NCBI GenBank assembly: GCA_030705945.1
Contig: JAUZPS010000066.1
Location: forward strand, 1 to 13,192
Length of the DNA: 13,192 bases
Direction: 5' to 3'
Source of the DNA: Bacillota bacterium
Lineage (GTDB): Bacteria; Bacillota; Clostridia; Acetivibrionales; DSM-2933
Under the pieces are notes generated by a model. The model ran no database searches. It was given only the letters and a program-made list of their open reading frames with translations, and was not told the origin of the DNA. The position numbers were made by a program, and so were the translations under genes. Position 1 is the first letter of the stretch. Each line of letters opens with the position of its first letter. Shown here in pieces: positions 6,353 to 13,192 of the stretch.

Positions 6353-7396
6353 TTGGCTACAGGAATACTAAGAGATGTTGAAATTAAAGTCATAGCATGC
6401 GCAGTACCCGATAACATTAAAAAAAGCAAGGATTATACTGAAGTATTTGGTGAGGAAAGTGTCCAAAAGTTTATTAATATGACTGGTATAAAAACGAGAC
6501 ATGTTGCTTTGGATGAGCAATGCGCTTCAGATTTGTGCTATGTAGCCGCTAAAAGCCTTATGGAAAAGTTGAATTGGGAGCCTTCCTCCATCGATGCTTT
6601 GATCATGATTACTCAAACCCCTGATTATGCTGTTCCAGCTACGGCGTGTGTTCTGCAGCATCGTCTTGGTCTTAGCGAGGATTGTATTGCCTTTGATATA
6701 AATCTTGGCTGTTCTGCATATGTATATGGTGTATGGCAGGCAGCAACCATTATTTCAACGCAGGACTTGAACCGAGTACTGCTACTTGTAGGAGATACCA
6801 GCAATTTCGGTATTAATCCGTATGACAGCGCGACTGCAATGGTATTCGGAGATGGTGGAACTGCTACTGCGCTGGAAAAGACAAAGGGAAAAGAATTAAA
6901 ATACTTCTTAAAAACCAACGGTAATAAATTTAAAAGTATAATAGTTCCAGCAGGTCATGCAAGAAGCAGAAGTAGAATAAATAATGCGCCAGATTATGAT
7001 TTATCCATGGATGGTTCTGAGATTTTTACTTTTGCCATAACTGATGTTCCAAGAAGTATTAAAAGCTTCATGAAACAATATGATATCGGTGTAAATGATG
7101 TTGACATGTATGTGTTCCACCAGGCAAACCTGTTTATACTTAAGCATGTGTCAAAGAAATTAGGCATTCCAATGGAGAAAGTTGCAGTGTCCATTGATAG
7201 ATATGGAAATACGAGTGGAGAATCCATACCCCTGACATTGGTTGATGCATTGGGCGAAGACAAATCAAGCGAGACAATCCGATTATTTCTGTGTGGCTTT
7301 GGAGTTGGGTTGTCTTGGGGAGGTATTTACCTTGAGTTGGATAAGTCTGTATGCCTTCCGATGATATATACAAATGATTACTTTAAAGAGGGGTGA
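6353..7396 (+). CDS. 3-oxoacyl-ACP synthase III family protein (FabH-like ketosynthase)
   Basis: Catalyses Claisen-type condensation of an acyl-CoA starter with malonyl-ACP, or a related acyl transfer. The 347 residues show the thiolase-fold double repeat and an intact Cys-His-Asn triad: Cys120 in DINLGCSAYVYG, His256 in VFHQANLFIL and Asn286 in RYGNTSGESIP. The glycine-rich ending LCGFGVGLSWG (313-323) is also typical. A complete triad argues for true decarboxylative condensation rather than a degenerate transferase. The length is slightly above the ~320 residues of housekeeping FabH, in the range of specialised KASIII enzymes. The start is TTG at 6353 with AGGTGA a few bases upstream; no in-frame ATG lies close. 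It sits between the ACP, its probable partner, and the reductase, which follows after six bases. A malonyl-CoA:ACP transacylase is absent from the window and would be supplied by the host. Confidence 0.92.
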   Translation: MATGILRDVEIKVIACAVPDNIKKSKDYTEVFGEESVQKFINMTGIKTRHVALDEQCASDLCYVAAKSLMEKLNWEPSSIDALIMITQTPDYAVPATACVLQHRLGLSEDCIAFDINLGCSAYVYGVWQAATIISTQDLNRVLLLVGDTSNFGINPYDSATAMVFGDGGTATALEKTKGKELKYFLKTNGNKFKSIIVPAGHARSRSRINNAPDYDLSMDGSEIFTFAITDVPRSIKSFMKQYDIGVNDVDMYVFHQANLFILKHVSKKLGIPMEKVAVSIDRYGNTSGESIPLTLVDALGEDKSSETIRLFLCGFGVGLSWGGIYLELDKSVCLPMIYTNDYFKEG

Positions 7397-7402
7397 AACT
7401 AA

Positions 7403-8164
7403 GTGGCAGATGTAATAGACTTAGAAGGCAAAAATATTTTACTTACTGGCGCTTCATCAGGTATTGGAAGAGGAATTGCAATATATTTAAGTAAATTAGG
7501 GGCAAATTTAATAATGGTGGCAAGAAATCAAGATCGGCTTAATGAGACATATAACTTACTAGAGCATGGAGACCATTATTATTACTCTATGGATTTGAAC
7601 AACCTGGATGAAATTGGGGATATGGTTAGCGAGGTATGCAGTGATGGGCGAAAACTTGATGGCTTGGTACATTCTGCCGGGATATCAATAACAGTTCCTA
7701 TTCAATATCTAAAATTAGCCGATTTAAATAAAATCATGAATGTAAATTTTTACGCGTTTGTGGAACTTGTAAAACATTTTTCCAATAGAAAACACAATAA
7801 TAATGGTGGTAGCATAGTAGCTATTTCATCAATTTCAAGCAAAGTAGGCGCCAGGGGGCTGACAGCATACTGCGCAAGCAAAGGCGCGCTTGAGAGCGCA
7901 ATCAGATCGATGGCTCTTGAATTAGCTCCAAAGAGGATAAGAATAAATACAGTCGCGCCAGGTATAATAGAAACTCAAATGTATGAAGGACTAAGAGAAA
8001 TTGTGAATAATAATGATTTTGAGGCTGAACTAAAAAAAAGGCAGATTTTAGGAGTAGGACACCCCGAAGATGTTGCTTCTGCAACAGCATACCTACTATG
8101 TAGCGCATCAAAATTCATTACCGGTTCCACCATGGTTATTGATGGAGGATACTCAGCTCACTAA
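7403..8164 (+). CDS. Short-chain dehydrogenase/reductase, FabG-like 3-oxoacyl-ACP reductase
   Basis: A classical SDR of 253 residues. The dinucleotide-binding motif TGASSGIG is at 15-22, the structural motif reads HSAG (90-93) instead of the common NNAG, NVNF is at 113-116, and the catalytic residues are Ser143, Tyr156 and Lys160 (YCASK). APGIIETQM and the C-terminal GSTMVIDGGY are FabG hallmarks. Arg41 (ARN) after beta-2 favours NADPH. Its place directly behind ACP and ketosynthase makes reduction of the 3-oxoacyl-ACP to 3-hydroxyacyl-ACP the most likely reaction; reduction of a sugar or other ketone is the alternative. The start is GTG at 7403, with GAGGGGTGA overlapping the upstream stop codon and a six-base spacer. 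It is the last gene of the operon, followed by a long hairpin. Confidence 0.9.
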   Translation: MADVIDLEGKNILLTGASSGIGRGIAIYLSKLGANLIMVARNQDRLNETYNLLEHGDHYYYSMDLNNLDEIGDMVSEVCSDGRKLDGLVHSAGISITVPIQYLKLADLNKIMNVNFYAFVELVKHFSNRKHNNNGGSIVAISSISSKVGARGLTAYCASKGALESAIRSMALELAPKRIRINTVAPGIIETQMYEGLREIVNNNDFEAELKKRQILGVGHPEDVASATAYLLCSASKFITGSTMVIDGGYSAH

Positions 8165-8184
8165 AATAAAGACTGAAATTAACT

Positions 8185-8237
8185 AGCGCTTTTTAACATA
8201 TCAAATCCAGATTTTGCTCATAGTGTTAAAAAGCGCT
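8185..8237 (+). terminator. Long perfect hairpin after the reductase gene, probable terminator
   Basis: The 14-base arms AGCGCTTTTTAACA (8185-8198) and TGTTAAAAAGCGCT (8224-8237) are perfect complements around a 25-base loop, 21 bases after the stop codon. No T tract follows, so it may be a processing or stabilising structure rather than a classical terminator. Confidence 0.5.
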
Positions 8238-8248
8238 TCCTTGAAAAC

Positions 8249-8336
8249 CTGCCGGTAGCAGAATTCATCAAGAGATAAATATTGTGAAATGGAGTTACAT
8301 ACGTAAACCCCGGATAACCGGGTAATTTATCATCTC
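8249..8336 (+). other. Cluster of small hairpins, possible structured RNA
   Basis: CTGC-CGGTA-GCAG (8249-8261) is followed by an outer stem of 8271-8280 with 8325-8336 (GAGA/TCTC and TAAAT/ATTTA with a small bulge). That stem encloses TTAC-ATAC-GTAA (8295-8306) and CCCGG-ATAA-CCGGG (8309-8322), which together would fold as a three-way junction. I do not recognise a known riboswitch. No gene is seen from 8165 to 8762. Confidence 0.3.
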
Positions 8337-8363
8337 AAAATTCTTCTTATTCCTTGCCTTTAC

Positions 8364-8467
8364 TAAGGGCGTTTCAAAAAAATTCCTTGTTCAAATTTAT
8401 ATGACGAAAACTCATTATATCAAGTTTTTGAAACGACCAGTTGCTAAGTTTTTTTTAATACTACCTT
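8364..8467 (+). repeat. Dispersed ~100-bp repeat, copy 3
   Basis: Same orientation as copy 1 and nearly the same sequence, with one or two extra A/T bases in the homopolymer runs and a few substitutions (for example ACTCATTATATC for ACCCATTATATC). It lacks the terminal TA on the right, ending CTACCTTGAC. It separates the ACP/ketosynthase/reductase operon from the acyltransferase block. Confidence 0.8.
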
Positions 8468-8762
8468 GACTGCATTTTTAATGTAAAATCTTTTTCGCAA
8501 CTTATATAATTAATTATGTTAATTTATTCTATCCCTTCATATCTTATACTGTTCACATAATAATTCGTTGGTTATATTGAGGCATCATTTAATGTCAACA
8601 TAATAATATTATAGTAACACTTGCCTTCAAATTAACATAAAATATTATAACAAGACATAATATTGTAATTATGCGCAACTTATATTCAGTTCAACTATTC
8701 ATAATATGGTAGGTTTAAAGTTAACTCAATTAATTTAACATATTTGGGGTGTGGATATTTAT

Positions 8763-10358
8763 ATGAAAATAACAATTAAACCCGGTATCAACAAAGTGAA
8801 AATATCTTACGAAGGAATATTTAACGACTATTTCAAAAAAAATAAGATACTTGAAACTATGCCGTCAATCTTCAGTTATTTCCCTAATCCTTTTGAAACT
8901 ATTTCAAATAACTCGGATCAAGATTTTACTAATCACACATATGAAAAAATATTGTCAAACATAAAAGATTATTATAGAGATATTAATAATACATTTGGAA
9001 AACATGTAAATAATGCAAGTCAAAAGAGTTCAAAAGACAGGCTAAAGGTTATACCTGCTAATGGGCATGATAGATGCAATTATGTTGCTCGATATGGAAT
9101 AGCAAATTTCCAGATTCAAGCTGTTATTAAGTTTGATTCGAGATTAGATTATGACAAGTTGTCGAAGGCTGTAAGATTATCAGTTGAATCAGAACCTGTA
9201 TTGGGCTGTCGTTTTGTTGAAAGCGATCCGCCATATTGGAAACGGATAGATGATGTTGATAAAATCAAGTTTTGTTTCATAGAGGAGACGAACAATGTAG
9301 ACGATGCTGTTAGCCGGTTTTTAGAAAGTCCTTTGGATATGGACAAAGATCCAATGGTTAAGCTAAAGTTAATACGTTCAGACATATATGATACTTTATG
9401 TATTAAAATTAATCACTCCTGTTGTGACGGCGCTGGAACAAAGGAGTATATCCAGCTCCTTTCAGAACTTTATTCATCGATAGATCAGGAAAATAGCAAG
9501 GTCAATATACAACCGCGCATAAGTGGGCGGAAGGATCAGGATAAATTATTTAGTACTCTTGGAATTAAGAATCCTGAAATAGGATGGAATCCATATTTGG
9601 ACTTGCCAAAAACAATATGGGCATTCCCATTAAAGTACGTAAAAACAGATTCTATACGTTTTGTCAAATGCAGTCTCACTCAGGAGCAGATGGACTTGTT
9701 ATCTAAATATGGGAAGGCTAGAGGGGCTTCAATAAATGATCTTTTACTAACTGCATATTATAGAGCTCTATTCCATATTTCGCGACCTTTATATGGTATA
9801 CCCATGGACATAAGTTCTACTATTGATTTACGCCGTTACCTCCCCAATCAAAAGGCTGAGTCAATCCGCAATTTCTCGGGAGGATTCAATACAAGAATAG
9901 CAAGAATAAGAGATGAATCTTTTGATGGAACCTTATCCAGGATAATGCAGGAAACAAAAAAAATAAAAAACGGGAATGCTGGTTTGCAAAATGCTAGAGG
10001 CGCAGAATTTATAGAAAAAATGAATTTCAACCAGATTAGTGACTACTTCAAACGTACATCAAAGTTTTCTGATATTGCATCTATGTATTCTGCTTTTAAC
10101 GGCAACATATGCATGCCAGGGCTATCCAATATTGGCTTTGTATCAAAGTCCCCAATTAAATTTGGTAAAAGTGTTGCTAATGAAGCGTATATTCTTCCTC
10201 CTGTTGTTCGCGCCCCGGGAATCTTGCTTCTTGCAGGTACCTATAACGGAATATTAACTTTGATATCCGGCTATTACAAAGGATCAATAAGTCATAAAGA
10301 TGCGTATGGGCTCGTGGCAAGGATTAAAGATGAACTTGTAAATGTATGCAGACCATAA
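8763..10358 (+). CDS. HXXXD-motif acyltransferase (condensation-domain superfamily), paralogue 1
   Basis: Likely transfers an acyl group from a CoA or carrier thioester to a hydroxyl or amine. The 531 residues contain the catalytic HSCCDG motif (His218, Asp222) after a strand pair, and a second conserved region TIDLRRYLP (353-361) followed by NFSGGFNTR, both typical of the superfamily of NRPS condensation domains, PapA-type acyltransferases and alcohol acetyltransferases. No adenylation or carrier domain is fused. The enzyme core starts near residue 97 (IPANGHD). The first ~95 residues form an extension that I do not recognise. The ATG at 8763 is preferred over the GTG at 8751 because the protein then aligns residue for residue with its paralogue from the first Met (MKxxxKxGxxKxKIxYEGIF), and GGGGTG precedes it. 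The gene has a long AT-rich leader and no close upstream neighbour, so it probably starts its own transcript. Confidence 0.85.
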   Translation: MKITIKPGINKVKISYEGIFNDYFKKNKILETMPSIFSYFPNPFETISNNSDQDFTNHTYEKILSNIKDYYRDINNTFGKHVNNASQKSSKDRLKVIPANGHDRCNYVARYGIANFQIQAVIKFDSRLDYDKLSKAVRLSVESEPVLGCRFVESDPPYWKRIDDVDKIKFCFIEETNNVDDAVSRFLESPLDMDKDPMVKLKLIRSDIYDTLCIKINHSCCDGAGTKEYIQLLSELYSSIDQENSKVNIQPRISGRKDQDKLFSTLGIKNPEIGWNPYLDLPKTIWAFPLKYVKTDSIRFVKCSLTQEQMDLLSKYGKARGASINDLLLTAYYRALFHISRPLYGIPMDISSTIDLRRYLPNQKAESIRNFSGGFNTRIARIRDESFDGTLSRIMQETKKIKNGNAGLQNARGAEFIEKMNFNQISDYFKRTSKFSDIASMYSAFNGNICMPGLSNIGFVSKSPIKFGKSVANEAYILPPVVRAPGILLLAGTYNGILTLISGYYKGSISHKDAYGLVARIKDELVNVCRP

Positions 10359-10451
10359 CAAGGATAAGACTTATTATTTTTATTGTATATATTGAGAAGT
10401 AGCTCACACCTTTAGATATTATTCAAACACAAAAGTTAGAAACGCCATATA

Positions 10452-10469
10452 AAAGGATGAACATCCTTT
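10452..10469. other. Small perfect hairpin between acyltransferase 1 and the kinase gene
   Basis: AAAGGATG-AA-CATCCTTT is an eight-base perfect stem with a two-base centre, midway in the 168-base gap. No T tract follows. As a DNA dyad it could be an operator; as RNA it could weakly attenuate read-through. Confidence 0.3.
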
Positions 10470-10526
10470 GTGTATAACAATAACGCCTCTTAGGTTCCAT
10501 TTATTTATTAGTCAAAGGAGTTATTT

Positions 10527-11336
10527 ATGATAAAAGGAGAATTAATAGGCAAAGGAATGACTGCTGAAGTATATTCATGGGGAAATGATAAAGTTTTGAA
10601 ACTTTATTTTGAACAGTTTAGCGGCGATTGGATATCCCGAGAAGCTAAAATAGGATCTTTAGTGCATGATGCTGGAGTACCTTCACCTAAAGTGTTTGAC
10701 ATAATAGATATGGAAGGTCGCAAAGGGCTAATTTTTAGAAGGATTTTTGGCAAATCATTATTTAAACACGTTGAAGCAGAGCCTTGGATGTTATACCAAT
10801 ACGCCAAAGAGACAGCGGGGTTTCACTATAAAATACACAAGTATTCTGTAGATGGATTACCTTCGCAAAAGGAAATCTTCATAAATAAAATTAACCGCTC
10901 CTCTAAAATACTTGGTAGTAGGCTTCAGAAAATTTATGGTTATCTTCAATCTCTGGAAGATGGCACGAGTATTTGCCATGGGGATCTTCACTTTGGCAAT
11001 ATAATTGTATCAAATAACAAATTAGTCGCTATTGATTGGAATGGCGCGTACATCGGGAATCCATTAGGAGATGTCGCCAGGACATGTATGATTATGAACT
11101 CGCCGGCAATGCCTGATGGCGCGCCTGATATTATAGTGACTCCAGCGCAGTATATTAAATGGTTAACATATTGGACTTATGCAAATGAATATATGAGACT
11201 TTCCAAAGCCAGATTTGAGGATATTGATGCATGGAAACTTCCCGTGGCGGCAGCTAAACTTAAAGACAAAATTCATGGAGAAGAAAAGTGGCTAATGAAC
11301 ATAATTGACGAGAGTTTAGAAAAATTAAACGCATAA
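10527..11336 (+). CDS. Aminoglycoside phosphotransferase (APH)/choline-kinase-fold protein
   Basis: A small-molecule kinase fold of 269 residues. It has a glycine-rich ATP loop IGKGMTAEVY (7-16), Lys25 in VLKLY as the ATP-contacting lysine, and Glu39 in SREAKI as its probable salt-bridge partner. The catalytic loop ICHGDLHFGN (149-158) carries Asp153 and Asn158, and Asp170 in AIDWNG is the metal-binding acidic residue. All key residues are present, so it should be active. The family phosphorylates hydroxyls on aminoglycosides, macrolides, choline, homoserine, sugars and similar molecules; the substrate cannot be read from sequence. Because it lies between two acyltransferases, 25 bases ahead of the second, I infer that it phosphorylates either their acceptor or the finished product, possibly as self-protection. 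The ATG is supported by AAAGGAG six bases upstream. Confidence 0.88.
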   Translation: MIKGELIGKGMTAEVYSWGNDKVLKLYFEQFSGDWISREAKIGSLVHDAGVPSPKVFDIIDMEGRKGLIFRRIFGKSLFKHVEAEPWMLYQYAKETAGFHYKIHKYSVDGLPSQKEIFINKINRSSKILGSRLQKIYGYLQSLEDGTSICHGDLHFGNIIVSNNKLVAIDWNGAYIGNPLGDVARTCMIMNSPAMPDGAPDIIVTPAQYIKWLTYWTYANEYMRLSKARFEDIDAWKLPVAAAKLKDKIHGEEKWLMNIIDESLEKLNA

Positions 11337-11361
11337 TTTTTAGTGTGGAGAGAGAATAATT

Positions 11362-12978
11362 ATGAAGCTTGTATTTAAATTAGGTGATACCAAAATTAAA
11401 ATTCCTTACGAAGGAATATTTGATAATTATATGGATAAGGATAAGATGATTAAAGCTGTTTTGGATATATATAAAAATTTAGGCTACTCATTTGCGCCTA
11501 TCTTACCAGATTATGATCCCAACCTTATAAAAGAGGTATATGAAAAGGCTTTCTCAAATTATATTAAATACTATAAGGACATTAATGATGTATTTAGTAA
11601 ATATGCTAATGCTAATAATGGAAATACAAGTAATAATGAAAATATTTTACCGGCTAATGGACACGATATATATAATTATGTAGCCCGTTATGGAATGGCA
11701 AATTTTCAGATTCAAGCCATTTTGAAGTTTGATGGTAGAATAGACTTTAACAAGCTTTCAAGAGCGGTGAGGCTATCCGTTGACGCAGAACCTGTTTTTG
11801 GCTGCCGCTTTGTTGAAGACGAGCCTCCGTATTGGAAACGAATAGATGATATTGATAATGTTACGTTCTGTCTCATGGAGGAGACCAACAATATTGATGA
11901 GGCAGTTCAAAGGTATATAGATAGTCCATTGGATATGGATAATGATCCGATGGTGAAAATAAAGCTGATCCGATCAGAGCGATATGATGCTTTAGGAATA
12001 AAAATTAATCACGCTTGTTGCGATGGAACTGGTGTAAAAGAATATATACAGCTGCTTTCTGATATATACTCCTGCATTGATCATGAAAACGGGATTTTTG
12101 TACCAAAACCAAGAATACGCAACAGGAAGGATCAGGATAGATTATTCAATGCTCTTAATATAACTGATCTGAATGCGGCATTTATACCAGGATCAGAAAT
12201 CCTATTGCCTACATGGCCTTTTCCATGGAAGAAGGAAGTATCAAATGATATTCATATTGAGGTGTGTAGAATCTCCGAGGAGCAATTTAGTTATATAGAG
12301 AAATATGCTAAATTAATGAAAGCTACAGTCAATGACTTAATACTTACCGCGTTTTATAGAGCAATGCTGGATATGGGTGAGCCAATTTATGGATATCCAA
12401 TGGAAATACCTATTACAGTTGATTTAAGGCGATATCTTTCCGACCATAAAACCGAAGCAATACGTAATTTTTCTGGATCTGTAAACACCAGACTATCCAT
12501 GATAAAAAACGAGCCATTCGATGAAACCTTATCAAGAATTAAAACTGTAACAAATGAGATAAAAAAGGGATATCCTGGTTTGCAAAGCGCTATTGGCTTG
12601 GAACGTTTAGAGAAAATGAGTTTTCAAGAGACCCTCGCGTATTATCAGGTTGGTTCAGAAGTTACCGAAAGAGCCTCGCATTGTTCCTTTTACTGTGGTG
12701 ACAAATGTGTGCCAACATTATCTAATCTAGGGTTTATTACAAAATATTTAATGAAATTTGGAAGAAACATTATAACAGATGCTTACATTGTTCCACCCGT
12801 TGTACGCGCTCCTGGATTGTTGGTTATGGTTAGTACTTATAACAATATTTTAACTTTGTCAATGGGCTATTACCATTCTACCATCAGTAAGAATGATGCA
12901 GAAAGGCTTCTTAATAAAATCAAAATTGAACTAATAAACGGGACAGATTATAACCATAAAGGTAACTTAACTTCTTAG
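11362..12978 (+). CDS. HXXXD-motif acyltransferase (condensation-domain superfamily), paralogue 2
   Basis: A 538-residue paralogue of the acyltransferase encoded at 8763. The two align almost without gaps and by eye are more than half identical, highest from the block ILPANGHD...NYVARYG (96-110) to the catalytic motif HACCDG (His217, Asp221) and at TVDLRRYL (352-359) with NFSGSVNTR. It shares the ~95-residue N-terminal extension. The middle part (about 265-300) and residues 420-450 differ most and may set substrate choice; this copy also carries extra Cys in 441-449 and a ten-residue C-terminal tail. The ATG at 11362 follows GGAGAGAG. With a 25-base gap it is certainly co-transcribed with the kinase. 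Duplication with retention of all catalytic residues suggests two successive acylations, or two acceptors, in one pathway. Confidence 0.88.
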   Translation: MKLVFKLGDTKIKIPYEGIFDNYMDKDKMIKAVLDIYKNLGYSFAPILPDYDPNLIKEVYEKAFSNYIKYYKDINDVFSKYANANNGNTSNNENILPANGHDIYNYVARYGMANFQIQAILKFDGRIDFNKLSRAVRLSVDAEPVFGCRFVEDEPPYWKRIDDIDNVTFCLMEETNNIDEAVQRYIDSPLDMDNDPMVKIKLIRSERYDALGIKINHACCDGTGVKEYIQLLSDIYSCIDHENGIFVPKPRIRNRKDQDRLFNALNITDLNAAFIPGSEILLPTWPFPWKKEVSNDIHIEVCRISEEQFSYIEKYAKLMKATVNDLILTAFYRAMLDMGEPIYGYPMEIPITVDLRRYLSDHKTEAIRNFSGSVNTRLSMIKNEPFDETLSRIKTVTNEIKKGYPGLQSAIGLERLEKMSFQETLAYYQVGSEVTERASHCSFYCGDKCVPTLSNLGFITKYLMKFGRNIITDAYIVPPVVRAPGLLVMVSTYNNILTLSMGYYHSTISKNDAERLLNKIKIELINGTDYNHKGNLTS

Positions 12979-13007
12979 TAGAACTTTCGAAGTAGTTTAC
13001 AAGTAAT

Positions 13008-13104
13008 TAGGGCGTTTCAAAAAATTCCTTGTTCAAGTTTATACGACGAAAACCCATTATATCAAGTTTTTGAAACGACCAGTTGCTAAGTTTTTTTGAT
13101 ACTA
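13008..13104 (+). repeat. Dispersed ~100-bp repeat, copy 4
   Basis: Same orientation as copies 1 and 3, starting TAGGGCGTTTCAAAAAA. It matches through TTTTTTTGATACTA and then diverges, so the last ~6 bases of the element (CCTTA end) are missing or replaced by TATAAA. It begins 30 bases after the stop codon of the second acyltransferase. Confidence 0.8.
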
Positions 13105-13124
13105 TATAAACAGCAATTACTCTT

Positions 13125-13185
13125 TTACATTTGCCTATCGCAAAATAACGTTAAAGCGTTCGTTATTTTGCTCCGTCAACTGTAA
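13125..13185. repeat. Inverted repeat at the right edge, possible terminator or element end
   Basis: The perfect 11-base arms GCAAAATAACG (13140-13150) and CGTTATTTTGC (13161-13171) enclose ten bases, and weaker pairing continues outwards to TTACA (13125-13129) and TGTAA (13181-13185). It lies downstream of repeat copy 4, with no gene seen between 12979 and the end of the window. Confidence 0.45.
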
Positions 13186-13192
13186 GATTAAT

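Noticed and set aside
6625..7373. Minus-strand open frames across the ketosynthase gene
   Set aside because: They are antisense to a clear KASIII gene with an intact catalytic triad, overlap one another and show no recognisable protein features.
8466..8489. TTGACT (8466-8471) with TAAAAT (8484-8489) as a promoter for acyltransferase 1
   Set aside because: The spacer is only 12 bases, too short for a sigma-A promoter, and the -35-like word overlaps the end of the repeat copy.
8751..8762. GTG at 8751 as start of acyltransferase 1
   Set aside because: It lies within the GGGGTGTGG ribosome-binding region, and the four extra residues have no counterpart in the paralogue, which begins exactly at the Met corresponding to 8763.
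8763..12978. The HXXXD proteins as parts of a nonribosomal peptide synthetase
   Set aside because: Neither protein has an adenylation, carrier or thioesterase domain, and no such gene is in the window; they are stand-alone acyltransferases.
582..13104. Four dispersed ~100-bp repeats as a CRISPR array
   Set aside because: The copies are kilobases apart, in mixed orientation, separated by genes rather than uniform spacers, and no cas gene is present.
13125..13185. Integron attC-like recombination site
   Set aside because: It lacks the paired core sites of attC, and no integrase or gene cassette is present.

Overview
The window looks like chromosomal DNA from a low-GC, Gram-positive anaerobe of the Clostridia. 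The evidence is AT-rich intergenic DNA, strong AGGAGG-type ribosome binding sites, TTG and GTG starts, and an FHA / SEDS / class B PBP wall-growth operon of the kind found in clostridia and actinobacteria. The Thr/Pro-rich linker of the first gene resembles surface proteins of polysaccharide-degrading clostridia, but genus and species cannot be fixed from this sequence.

Layout. (1) 2-535: 3' end of a secreted or surface protein, a Thr/Pro/Ala repeat linker plus one terminal beta-sandwich-like domain, followed by a strong terminator at 714-761. (2) 859-3999, minus strand: a wall-growth operon transcribed FHA-domain protein, RodA/FtsW-type glycosyltransferase, then penicillin-binding transpeptidase. 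(3) 4000-4389: divergent regulatory region. (4) 4390-5310: methyltransferase with an N-terminal Cys-rich zinc-ribbon-like segment. (5) 5477-5827: small protein of unknown function with its own promoter candidate and a hairpin behind it. (6) 6123-8164: tight operon of acyl carrier protein, ketosynthase III and a FabG-like reductase. (7) 8165-8762: about 600 bases without a gene, holding hairpins, one copy of a dispersed repeat and an AT-rich leader. (8) 8763-12978: an HXXXD acyltransferase, a small-molecule-kinase-like protein and a second, paralogous HXXXD acyltransferase.

The most interesting part is 6123-12978. ACP, ketosynthase III and reductase are enough in principle to build a short 3-oxoacyl- and then 3-hydroxyacyl-ACP. 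Two HXXXD acyltransferases could move such acyl groups to an alcohol or amine, and a kinase of the aminoglycoside phosphotransferase fold could phosphorylate the acceptor or product. I read this as a small acyl-transfer natural-product or glycan/lipid-modification locus. I do not recognise it as a described pathway. The product is inference; the families are well supported.

A repeat of about 100 bp with imperfect terminal inverted repeats occurs four times (582-683, 5911-6012 inverted, 8364-8467, 13008-13104). Its copies sit at the borders of the functional blocks. In its inverted copy it places an extended -10 promoter element upstream of the ACP operon. No tRNA, rRNA, CRISPR array or transposase gene was seen.
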